This document shows positions 15,870 through 23,201 of a stretch of DNA of 64,000 nucleotides, piece by piece. Each line of letters starts with the position of its first letter. Position 1 is the first letter of the stretch. The translations under genes were made by a program, and so were the position numbers. Source of the stretch: Paenibacillus sp. NAIST15-1 (GTDB lineage Bacteria; Bacillota; Bacilli; Paenibacillales; Paenibacillaceae); NCBI RefSeq assembly GCF_001894745.1, contig NZ_BBYF01000018.1:62001-126000 (forward strand), in the 5' to 3' direction. The notes below the pieces were generated by a model, which worked only from the letters and a program-made list of their open reading frames with translations, had not been told where the DNA came from and made no database searches.

Positions 15870-18449
15870 TCATCGCAACAGTTGTACCATGCCTGTTGTT
15901 CCGTTCACGATAACCCGATCACCATCAGAAAGGAATTTCGTAGCATTTTCGCATGCCATGACCGCAGGAATGCCATATTCTCTGGCTACAATTGCCGAGT
16001 GTGACAATACGCCACCTGTATCCGTTACAACAGCTGCAGCTACAGAGAAAAGTGGTGTCCAAGCTGGATTCGTATTCACGCATACGAGAATATCTCCCCG
16101 CTTCAGTTTATGGAACTCTTGAGGCCCTCGAATCACCTTAACGACACCTTGAGCTTCTCCTTGGCTTGCCCCGGCTCCAGTGAGTACTTTTTCTTCAATT
16201 TCTGACTTATTGATGGCATCGGAACTTCTGTAATTATTCATTCGGTTCCATACTTCTCGGCGCTGAAGTGCGAGTTCCGCCATTTCCGCTTCATGTTTGT
16301 CAGCAATCATGCTCTCCAATTCATTGAACGTAACAAAATCCAGATCCCGTTCATCCCGTATTTTCTCTTCTGCTATGAGCCACGCAGCAACTTGCTTGAT
16401 ACGGTCGCGGAGAATCGCAACAATCTCTTCGTACATATACAACGTAGCCTCGCGAGCGACCCAAAATCCCCTAGTCATATCCAGCGCCTTTTCGAACGTT
16501 TCAATCCATTGCGGCTTTTTCAATCGTCGTACGATTTCCGCACGGGCATTATGATATTCTTCTGTTCGTTCCTTCTCATCATCAATCAGCCCCTCTGGAT
16601 GTTGAATCAGAGCTTGGACCATGCTTAAGACGTTGTCAGGCTCATCTCTCCATGACGGATAGCTCGGCTGCGGTTCCATTCCTGATGCACATCGGCATCC
16701 GTGTTTGCTCAAGAAGCGTCCAATCGCTTCCTTGAATGCCCTACAGCCATCACTATTCATAATCGTCTCGTACATTCTGCCAAACGGCTGCTTCTCCAAT
16801 ATGTCCAAAACAACAGGACTGGCAACCGCAACTCTAGCTAACTCCTTCATGTCCCGGTTTGCAACAGCCGTTTTATAATCCAGAGCCTGCAGCAATTTTT
16901 GCTTCATTAAATAGACTTGCTTTACATTCGCACGATGAAGCATCTTGTCCAGCTTGCTCTGGGCCGCGACGCCAGCGGCCATATATTTTCGGAAACGGCG
17001 ATACATAAGCTCACTTATCACCCCTTCCAATTTCTTAATCTCCCTAACCAAATCTTGCGGTGAGGAATCCAGATGGACGGATTCAACAGGAAGCAGGGAA
17101 CGCAAATACGGTTGGTCTACCTGCAGCCACTCTTGCAGCGGGTCATACTTGATCCAGCCTTTCAGCTTCAACCAGGCAACCGGAAGAGCAGCTATCGTTC
17201 GCAAGTTGGCTGGAACCGGCGGATTGAATAAAATTAGTCCAGTCGGATGCTGATAGGAAATATCTTCAGGCATTTCTATACCTAATTCTTTTGCTGCCCT
17301 CCTTACTCCGGCAAGAGCTGGAGTAAGACTACTATCAAAATCTAGCGGACGCAGCGGCTCAGGAAAATGGTCAACGAGTACGGGTAAAAACCGCTTACGA
17401 GCAAAACGAGGAATTCGTCCGAGATAAATCCAACCAGCGTACACCTGCTCGTCTTCATCGGGAAGACGGATCGCTCCATCTGTTGCATGCTGCAAGCTGT
17501 GCAATGTTGTTATAGGACGGGACTGAAGCAAGTAAATTCGGTCATGTTTCACGGCCCACTCGATATCCTGCGGCGAACCATAATGCTCCTCCACTTTTTT
17601 GGCTATGCGACAAAGATCTATAACCATCGAATCCGACAAACAAGGTCTCGTCTGTAACTGGGGTGGAACCGGCACGACGACACTTCCCTGCTCCTGTTGG
17701 ACTACCATCTCTTCCTTTTTTCCAATTTCGCAATCAATGATTTCAAGGGTTTCCTTCGCAATCCGATAGGTATCTGGGGTAACAATTCCAGACACTACAG
17801 CTTCACCGAGACCTAAGCTCGCCGTGATTAACATCTGATCGTGGCAACTATTCAAGGGATTGACTGTGAACAGAACGCCCGCAGCATCGGAGTCCACCAT
17901 TTCTTGTACAACGACACTCAATGCAACGGAGCTGTGGGTAAATCCCTGTTGATTGCGGTAATGTACAGCTCTCTCTCCCCACAAGGAAGCCCAACATTCC
18001 CGAACGGAGTGGAGCAAAGCCTCTTCTCCATGAACGCCCAGAAAGGTCTCTTGTTGTCCGGCAAAAGACGCCTCAGGCAAATCTTCAGCGGTAGCCGAGG
18101 ATCGCACTGCCACCCTGACTTCGTTGCCCAATTGGCGATAATATTCGCGAATGCGCTCCTCAATCTCTGGAAGCATTGGTGTTTCCAAAAACAATTTTCT
18201 GGAAGAATGGCTTTGATATTCCGGATCATGGCTATGTTCTCTTTCCAATTCCTCCAGCTTACTTGCGATAATCGTTTGCTCAATCTGACGCTTATATGCC
18301 AAAGCCGATATACTAAAAGCTCGCGGAATCGGAAATCCTGCCCGGATCATTTCCCCGAGATTCGCCCCCTTTCCTCCAACCAGAGAGATGTCTCCTTTTC
18401 CCACATGATGAATCCAAAGCACCAAGTCATTTTCCAATCGGACATCCAT
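15870..18449 (-). CDS. Rifampicin phosphotransferase / PEP-synthase-like enzyme
   Basis: This 859-residue protein has the three-part architecture of rifampicin phosphotransferases: an ATP-grasp domain (GGKGANLGEM near 25; RSSATAEDLPEASFAGQQ; DIEWAVKHDRIYLLQSRPI), a long central helical domain, and a C-terminal swivelling His domain with GGVLSHSAIVAREYGIPAV, where His is the phospho-carrier. The length is close to Rph (about 865) and no PEP-binding barrel follows, so a true PEP synthase is unlikely. The start has AAGGAGG upstream. It heads an operon with an MFS exporter and a TetR gene, which fits a drug-modification and efflux module. Rifampicin as substrate is inference; the His motif reads SHS where Rph enzymes usually have THG. 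Confidence 0.85.
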   Translation of the reverse strand: MDVRLENDLVLWIHHVGKGDISLVGGKGANLGEMIRAGFPIPRAFSISALAYKRQIEQTIIASKLEELEREHSHDPEYQSHSSRKLFLETPMLPEIEERIREYYRQLGNEVRVAVRSSATAEDLPEASFAGQQETFLGVHGEEALLHSVRECWASLWGERAVHYRNQQGFTHSSVALSVVVQEMVDSDAAGVLFTVNPLNSCHDQMLITASLGLGEAVVSGIVTPDTYRIAKETLEIIDCEIGKKEEMVVQQEQGSVVVPVPPQLQTRPCLSDSMVIDLCRIAKKVEEHYGSPQDIEWAVKHDRIYLLQSRPITTLHSLQHATDGAIRLPDEDEQVYAGWIYLGRIPRFARKRFLPVLVDHFPEPLRPLDFDSSLTPALAGVRRAAKELGIEMPEDISYQHPTGLILFNPPVPANLRTIAALPVAWLKLKGWIKYDPLQEWLQVDQPYLRSLLPVESVHLDSSPQDLVREIKKLEGVISELMYRRFRKYMAAGVAAQSKLDKMLHRANVKQVYLMKQKLLQALDYKTAVANRDMKELARVAVASPVVLDILEKQPFGRMYETIMNSDGCRAFKEAIGRFLSKHGCRCASGMEPQPSYPSWRDEPDNVLSMVQALIQHPEGLIDDEKERTEEYHNARAEIVRRLKKPQWIETFEKALDMTRGFWVAREATLYMYEEIVAILRDRIKQVAAWLIAEEKIRDERDLDFVTFNELESMIADKHEAEMAELALQRREVWNRMNNYRSSDAINKSEIEEKVLTGAGASQGEAQGVVKVIRGPQEFHKLKRGDILVCVNTNPAWTPLFSVAAAVVTDTGGVLSHSAIVAREYGIPAVMACENATKFLSDGDRVIVNGTTGMVQLLR

Positions 18450-18504
18450 AAATTTCGAACCTCCTTGACCCTTTTAAGATGTAAAGACATTAGCTTATCA
18501 TTTA

Positions 18505-18557
18505 ATTTACTAAGTACTTAATAAGTGAAATATAACCCTCAGCTTTCATGTTGTCAA
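18505..18557 (-). promoter_or_regulatory. Promoter and TetR-type operator of the rph-like operon
   Basis: On the minus strand TTGACA (18552-18557), 17 nt and TATATT (18529-18534) form a near-consensus promoter. A near-palindrome centred on AAGTACTT (18505-18526) sits immediately downstream of the -10. It shares ATTTACTA-N6-TAAnAA with the site at the tetR promoter. Confidence 0.78.
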
Positions 18558-18582
18558 TAAGTGCGTGTAAAAAAATAAAAAA

Positions 18583-18601
18583 AACCGCGATGTACGCGGT
18601 T
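18583..18601 (-). terminator. Terminator (bidirectional) after the DUF5643-like gene
   Basis: A perfect stem AACCGCG/CGCGGTT with a 5-nt loop is flanked by A-rich and T-rich runs on both sides, so it can terminate in either direction. Confidence 0.88.
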
Positions 18602-18652
18602 TTTTCTCGGGCTTTTCGTGATAAGTTCCTTCCTATTATTTTTTATGACTTT

Positions 18653-19627
18653 TTATGAAGTAACCGGAATTTTCATTTCCAGTGCTTTGTGGTAGTCCTT
18701 TATCATGTTTCGTTTTTTATCCTCAAGAGGCAGCCCGTTCTTATCGACAAAAAGCGTAAATGGTTTTACAGTAATAAATTTAGTCCCAGAAACAGATGGA
18801 GCATACATGATTTTTTCATTATATTCTTTATCCGGCTTTTTCGCATACGTGCCCAGTCTGAACTGAACTAACTCGTTGCCTTTATCGTCTACGATTTCGT
18901 AATACATTTTGGATTGATGATACTTATTCGGCCGCTTCGTGCTGCTGCTTGGAATTTCTCCCTTGCTGTGAATTTGAAGCATTGTCGTTGCATCGGTCAT
19001 TCGCAGATTGGTTACCTCATAACTGAATTTCTGCGTATTTTTCTTTGCATTCGGCTGTATGTTAATATCCCGTTTGGAGATGTTTTTCACCGGAATGACT
19101 AGGGACACCTCTGCTGCCTCAAACTTCGCATTAATTGTCAATTCGAACTCATTCGGAAGAATAGGCTCTCCCGTTTTCGGATCGATGGCATTTGTAAACT
19201 CAACCATGCTCATATTATTCTCTTTTCCATTTTCCACAGGAACTGAACTTGCCATCATCGCCAGCTTGTCCACCTGAAGCGGCTGTCCATTCAGCAGATA
19301 GCTCTTACTAGCATATAGCGGATTCTCTCCGCCTTCGGACTTCAACACCATCACAAAGCGAGCACCGTCGTACATAAGCTCAGGCACGATCAATGTAACT
19401 CCATCTTTTGTTGCCTTCGCATTTTTCACTGTGGTCAAGCCTTTTTTGCTGGCTGCCTTTGCCCCTGAGTCCCCCCATTCCTGTAACACACTTGATCCGG
19501 ATGCCGCTGCACTTGCGGTAGGCAAATCAACGACAGCCATTCCTGCTCCTGTACCCAATATAGCTGCCATACAAGTTACTGCTATCATCTTCTTCAATAA
19601 TGATTGTTTATATGTGCTCACTTCCAC
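18653..19627 (-). CDS. Secreted DUF5643-like protein
   Basis: This is a 324-residue protein with a signal peptide (positive KQSLLKKM, hydrophobic stretch, cleavage near TASAAAS). The mature part is beta-rich and resembles the extracellular DUF5643-type region found C-terminal in DUF4179 anti-sigma proteins, but no cytoplasmic anti-sigma part or membrane anchor is present. It starts at GTG with AAGGAGG close upstream. Its promoter shares the TGTCAC/GTTATATA motif with five members of the neighbouring secreted family. That promoter overlaps the end of the preceding gene and no terminator separates them. Function is unknown; the domain call is from pattern and only moderately sure. Confidence 0.72.
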   Translation of the reverse strand: MEVSTYKQSLLKKMIAVTCMAAILGTGAGMAVVDLPTASAAASGSSVLQEWGDSGAKAASKKGLTTVKNAKATKDGVTLIVPELMYDGARFVMVLKSEGGENPLYASKSYLLNGQPLQVDKLAMMASSVPVENGKENNMSMVEFTNAIDPKTGEPILPNEFELTINAKFEAAEVSLVIPVKNISKRDINIQPNAKKNTQKFSYEVTNLRMTDATTMLQIHSKGEIPSSSTKRPNKYHQSKMYYEIVDDKGNELVQFRLGTYAKKPDKEYNEKIMYAPSVSGTKFITVKPFTLFVDKNGLPLEDKKRNMIKDYHKALEMKIPVTS

Positions 19628-19658
19628 ATTTCCTCCTTCATTCTTGAATCACCTATTA

Positions 19659-19691
19659 TATATAACAACTTCAACCTCCTCATTTGTGACA
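19659..19691 (-). promoter_or_regulatory. ECF-like promoter of the DUF5643-like gene
   Basis: Minus strand TGTCAC (19686-19691), 19 nt, GTTATATA. The same pattern occurs upstream of five array paralogs. Confidence 0.7.
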
Positions 19692-20450
19692 TTATTTTCT
19701 GACCATCGTTTCCGCAAGTTTGATTAAGTCTTCCTGAGTCAATGCATTTCCTTCATTGGTTATAATTCGAAATTGCTTGCCTTGTTCCGTCCATAGAAGT
19801 GTGTTTTGCTGCGGGCTATCCCGATATTCTGGCTGCAACTTTTGTCTTGCCTCTTCAGCAGTTTGATAATGATACCCTTTCTGGGCAGGGGATGCTTTCG
19901 AACCAAGTGCAATATATTCCAAAAGCAACGTATCCTCACCGTTCATATATTTCAGTATAATTTGCCCCGCTTCCGTCCATTCATATTTCTTAGACAACAC
20001 CGCTGCACCTTTCTTTTTGGCTTCTACTCGCAAATCGTTCTTAAATTGCGGACTATATGGGCACCGTATTTCTGCTTTCGTTAAGGAATACCCTTCTGGC
20101 AGATTTGTAGGCTCTACTAATACGGTTCCTTTCAAATCAGTGGCCTTCTTCAAATAATTCTCATAGGTTTCAAATGAAGGGGCGACATGTCCGGTGAAGA
20201 TAATTTCCTGCCCCTTGCTTTTCGTCTTTTCATTGTCGATAAATACGGCATAAGCATCACCCGGATTTTGCTCAACCAGCTTGTGCAGTCTTGCCAACTC
20301 ATCTTCAAAGACCTTCGGCTCTCCCGAAGGGCCTTTCACGGTATAGTCAATTGTACTCTTGGCTGGCGCCGCCTCCGCGCCATTGTTCATATGGCTGAAC
20401 ATTAGCAACCCGCATATTGCTGCAATTACTAGTTTTGACGTCATTTTCAT
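19692..20450 (-). CDS. Secreted DUF4367-like array protein, copy 1
   Basis: This 252-residue protein has a signal peptide ending near GAEAAP. It carries the family motifs in order: NPGDAYAVFIDN, FETYENYLKKA, PTNLPEGYSLTKAEI, AEKMxxKK-type region EAKKKGAAVLSKKYEWT, NGEDTLLLEYIALGS and a C-terminal WTEQGKQFRIITNEGNALTQ followed by EDLIKLAETMVRK. The C-terminal third resembles DUF4367. It is one of the more divergent copies (for instance KKKGAAVLSKK replaces KKLGKxVYSKK). It lies downstream of the orphan BlaI but has its own ECF-like promoter. Function is unknown; export to the envelope or medium is inferred. Confidence 0.82.
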   Translation of the reverse strand: MKMTSKLVIAAICGLLMFSHMNNGAEAAPAKSTIDYTVKGPSGEPKVFEDELARLHKLVEQNPGDAYAVFIDNEKTKSKGQEIIFTGHVAPSFETYENYLKKATDLKGTVLVEPTNLPEGYSLTKAEIRCPYSPQFKNDLRVEAKKKGAAVLSKKYEWTEAGQIILKYMNGEDTLLLEYIALGSKASPAQKGYHYQTAEEARQKLQPEYRDSPQQNTLLWTEQGKQFRIITNEGNALTQEDLIKLAETMVRK

Positions 20451-20498
20451 AAAGACAATTCTCCCCTGTACCTCTATTATGGAAATTTTCTTCTCATC

Positions 20499-20531
20499 TA
20501 TATGAACAACTTAAAAACGAGAATTGTGACA
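20499..20531 (-). promoter_or_regulatory. ECF-like promoter of copy 1
   Basis: Minus strand TGTCAC (20526-20531), 18 nt, GTTCATATA. The -10-like part has an extra C compared with the other copies. Confidence 0.6.
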
Positions 20532-20564
20532 CGGATCGACTTTTTATCAAATAAATAAAAAAAT

Positions 20565-20606
20565 CCCTTGGAATAAGACTGGCTGTATCGCCGTCTTCTC
20601 CAAGGG
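20565..20606 (-). terminator. Terminator after orphan blaI
   Basis: A long interrupted stem beginning CCCTTGG and ending CCAAGGG is followed by ATTTTTTTATTT on the minus strand. Confidence 0.8.
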
Positions 20607-20630
20607 TTGTAGTAGCGCATGAATTCGAAT

Positions 20631-21041
20631 TTACGCATCGCTCTTTTTTGATCCACCGTCATCACGGTTCTCGTCAAATAACGATTTTAAATCCTCGATT
20701 TCCTGTGCATTTAGCTTTTTATCCTGCAAAAAGTTGGCCAGCATCGGCTTCAAAGCTCCGCCATACAGCTTTTTCATGAAGGATTTGGTTTCGGATCGCA
20801 GGTACTCCTGCTCGCTGATAAGCGGGTAGTACAAATAGTTTCGTTTCGACCCCTTCTCCAGCTTTGCACCGGCTGCTTCCTTCTGAACCAATCGGCTCAG
20901 GAGCGTCCGAGTCGTATTCGGGCTCCACTCCATCAAATCCGTCATTTGATTGACTACCTCAATGGAAGGACAATCGGGACGCGCCCACAATACGCGCATA
21001 ACCTCCAGTTCAGCATCCGTAATAGGCGGTACTTTATTCAT
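20631..21041 (-). CDS. BlaI/MecI-family repressor (orphan copy)
   Basis: This 136-residue winged-helix repressor has the family N-terminus PPITDAELEVMRVLW, recognition region EWSPNTTRTLLSRLVQK and a C-terminal dimerisation domain. The Asn-Phe pair cleaved in BlaI/MecI by BlaR1-type proteases is preserved (LANFLQDKKL, Asn103-Phe104). There is no M56 gene next to it. Its promoter has two BlaI-like operators spaced 24 bp apart, degenerate compared with those at 23.0 and 25.5 kb, implying autoregulation with possibly shifted specificity. It is nearly identical in layout to the repressor at 25.1 kb. The start has GGAGG upstream. Confidence 0.92.
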   Translation of the reverse strand: MNKVPPITDAELEVMRVLWARPDCPSIEVVNQMTDLMEWSPNTTRTLLSRLVQKEAAGAKLEKGSKRNYLYYPLISEQEYLRSETKSFMKKLYGGALKPMLANFLQDKKLNAQEIEDLKSLFDENRDDGGSKKSDA

Positions 21042-21071
21042 TCATGAAACCTCCAAACTCAATCGTTCAAG

Positions 21072-21121
21072 ACCACGCATGTAGTTATACTCATGCTATA
21101 ATTGTACCTTTACAATGTCAA
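21072..21121 (-). promoter_or_regulatory. Orphan blaI promoter with two degenerate BlaI operators
   Basis: Minus strand TTGACA (21116-21121), 17 nt, TAGCAT (21093-21098). Operators lie at 21072-21085 (ACCACGCATGTAGT) and 21096-21109 (GCTATAATTGTACC), with 24-bp centre spacing as at the other two BlaI-controlled promoters. Confidence 0.68.
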
Positions 21122-21149
21122 CCTGTTTTGTGTTTTTAACCTTATAAAA

Positions 21150-21179
21150 GCCCATGCATTCTATTTAGATTGCATGGGC
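21150..21179 (-). terminator. Terminator after copy 2
   Basis: A stem GCCCATGCA/TGCATGGGC with a 12-nt loop is followed by TTTTA. Related hairpins with the same arms follow the BlaR1 gene and copy 4, so the terminator was duplicated with the genes. Confidence 0.82.
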
Positions 21180-21211
21180 TTTTACGTATGAACGAATATG
21201 AATATATATAG

Positions 21212-22024
21212 CTATTTTTTCAATGTCGTTTTCGCCAGCTTGATCAGATCTTCTTTCGTCAACGGATTATCCTTATTGGTTACAATTTGAAAGCTCTTTC
21301 CACCATCTCTCCAACTAAGATAATTACTTCCTTCGTGATTCGGATCTTTCTTTTCCATTTCTATCGCGGATGTATACAGATATTCCTTTTCTTTCTTCTT
21401 TTTATATTCTTCTAAATCTTTCTCGTCCCAATGAAAACTCGATATATTGATATAGTCTTCTCCCTTCGTGTACGTTAGCGCGATATGGTCGCTTTTGATC
21501 ACATTCAGCTTCTTCGAATATACCTGTTTGCCCAGTTTTTTAGCCTCGGCTCTTATTGCTGCTGAATCCTTAGGAGTGAATACAGAAATAATATCCGCTT
21601 TACTTAAACGATAACCCTCCGGCAAGTCAGCCGGCTGCTGCGGCACCGCCTCTTTCAAGGCCGATGCTCTTTTGATGTAAGCCTCATACGTATCGAAGCT
21701 TTGAGTTCGGGGGCTTCCCATGAAGGTGAATTCTGGGAAGGAAATCTTTCCAGCTGGAAGACTGTCTTTTTCTTTCTTTAATTCCTTGCTGACATATAAA
21801 ATGTACGAATCATTCGGATTTTTTTCCAATAATTTATTTATCTTCTCCTTCTCTTCATTTACTAACTTTTCACCTTTGCTAATCGCCGCTGGTTTAGCAG
21901 CTGCCGTCTGTAAGATATTGCTTGAAGGTTGAGATGGGGCCGCCTCTACCTTAAGGTTCACCGAAGAACCCAACAAAAAAATACTACTCAGTGCTGTGAT
22001 TGCTACTTTTGATACTGTTTTCAT
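21212..22024 (-). CDS. Secreted DUF4367-like array protein, copy 2
   Basis: This 270-residue protein has a signal peptide (VAITALSSIFLLG, cleavage near VEAAP). Conserved motifs are LLEKNPNDSYILYVS, SFDTYEAYIKRASALKEAVP, PADLPEGYRLSKADI, AEAKKLGKQVYSKK, KGEDYINISSFHWDEKDLEE and LSWRDGGKSFQIVTNKDNPL. It is very close to copy 3 and to the sensor domain of the BlaR1-like protein at 23.2 kb, so these three form a recent subfamily. It follows copy 3 by 122 bp with no intact terminator between, and only one degenerate operator remains upstream. It is therefore probably co-transcribed with copy 3. Function is unknown. Confidence 0.85.
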   Translation of the reverse strand: MKTVSKVAITALSSIFLLGSSVNLKVEAAPSQPSSNILQTAAAKPAAISKGEKLVNEEKEKINKLLEKNPNDSYILYVSKELKKEKDSLPAGKISFPEFTFMGSPRTQSFDTYEAYIKRASALKEAVPQQPADLPEGYRLSKADIISVFTPKDSAAIRAEAKKLGKQVYSKKLNVIKSDHIALTYTKGEDYINISSFHWDEKDLEEYKKKKEKEYLYTSAIEMEKKDPNHEGSNYLSWRDGGKSFQIVTNKDNPLTKEDLIKLAKTTLKK

Positions 22025-22061
22025 GCTATAGCGCTCCTCTCATTTTGAGCCACCCTCATAA

Positions 22062-22075
22062 CCTACAATTGAAGT
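22062..22075 (-). promoter_or_regulatory. Degenerate BlaI-type operator upstream of copy 2
   Basis: CCTACAATTGAAGT keeps one CTACA half-site and a mutated second half. The upstream operator and a recognisable -35/-10 present at copy 3 are missing here. Confidence 0.45.
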
Positions 22076-22146
22076 TTATGGGGGTGGACTTGGTTCATGT
22101 ATTCTATTTAGCTGCATGGGCTTGTACAGTAATTCCGTCTATATAT

Positions 22147-22965
22147 CTATTTTTTTACTACCGTTTTTGCTAACATGATCAACTCTTCCTTCGTCAACGG
22201 ATTGTTCTTGTTGGTTTCCACTTGGAAGCTTTTTCCGTCTTCTCTCCAACTAAGATAATTTCTTCCTTCGTGATTCGGATTTTTCTTTTCCATGTCTTTC
22301 GCTGATGTATAGCTATATTCCTTTTCCTTCTTCTTCTTATATTCTTCTAAATCGTTCTCGTCCCAATGAAAACTCGCTATATTAATAAAGTCTTGTCCTT
22401 TTGTGTACGTTAGTGAGATATGGTCGCTTTTGATCATGTTCATCTTCTTCGAATATACCTGTTTGCCCAGCTTTTTAGCCTCGGCTTTTATGGCTGCCAA
22501 ATCCTTGGGAGTGAACACAGAATAAATATCCGCTTTACTTAAACGATAACCCTCTGGCAAGTCGGCTGGCTGCTGCGGCACCGCCTCTTTCAAGGCCGAT
22601 GCTCTTTTGATATAGGCCTCATAGGTATCGAAGCTTTGAGTTCGGGGGCTTCCCATAAAGGATACTTCTGAGAATGAAATCCACCCTTCCGGAATATTTT
22701 CTTTTTCTTTCTTCAATTCACTGCTGACATATAACATGTACGTATCATTCGGATTTTTTTCCAACAATTTGTTAATCTTATCCTTCTCTTCTTCCACTAA
22801 CCTTGCACCTTCACTTATCAGCTCCGGTTTGGCGGCTGCTGTCTTTACGGTCATATTGCTTGAAGTACGAGATGGGGCTGCCTCTGCCATGAGATTTACG
22901 GAAGAAGAACCCAACATTAACACGCTGCTTAGTGCTGTGATTGCCACTTTTGATGCTACTTTCAT
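22147..22965 (-). CDS. Secreted DUF4367-like array protein, copy 3
   Basis: This 272-residue protein has a signal peptide ending near MAEAAPS. The motif order is the same as copy 2: LLEKNPNDTYMLYVS, SFDTYEAYIKRASALKEAVP, PADLPEGYRLSKADI, AEAKKLGKQVYSKKMN, KGQDFINIASFHWDENDLEE, LSWREDGKSFQVETNKNNPL and a KEELIMLAKTVVKK tail. ATG has AGAGGAG nine bases upstream. The promoter carries two near-perfect BlaI operators in the same positions as the blaI-blaR1 promoter, so it is a direct target of the neighbouring repressor and sensor. This makes it the likely inducible effector of that circuit. Biochemical function is unknown. Confidence 0.87.
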   Translation of the reverse strand: MKVASKVAITALSSVLMLGSSSVNLMAEAAPSRTSSNMTVKTAAAKPELISEGARLVEEEKDKINKLLEKNPNDTYMLYVSSELKKEKENIPEGWISFSEVSFMGSPRTQSFDTYEAYIKRASALKEAVPQQPADLPEGYRLSKADIYSVFTPKDLAAIKAEAKKLGKQVYSKKMNMIKSDHISLTYTKGQDFINIASFHWDENDLEEYKKKKEKEYSYTSAKDMEKKNPNHEGRNYLSWREDGKSFQVETNKNNPLTKEELIMLAKTVVKK

Positions 22966-23000
22966 TTTGCAGAACTCCTCTCATTTTTGATCCATTTAAA

Positions 23001-23051
23001 ACTACATTTGTAGTTTATATTGATACTACATCTGTAGTTTATAAATGTCAA
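23001..23051 (-). promoter_or_regulatory. Copy 3 promoter with two BlaI operators
   Basis: Minus strand TTGACA (23046-23051), 17 nt, TAGTAT (23023-23028). Operators ACTACATTTGTAGT (23001-23014) and ACTACATCTGTAGT (23025-23038), with centres 24 bp apart; the upstream one overlaps the -10. Confidence 0.85.
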
Positions 23052-23108
23052 CCCGATTTATCTACATTTTTCACCTTTATATCAATTTGTGGGTTACACG
23101 TAAAAAGA

Positions 23109-23140
23109 TAACCCATGCAATCGATTCTGACTGCATGGGC
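23109..23140 (-). terminator. Terminator after the BlaR1-like gene
   Basis: Arms CCCATGCA/TGCATGGG with a 12-nt loop. The hairpin belongs to the same duplicated terminator family as 21150-21179. Confidence 0.75.
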
Positions 23141-23201
23141 TTTTTACAAGCTCGGATACGGTTTCTATAGGCCATTTCTAAAAAATAGGTTGATTACAAG
23201 G

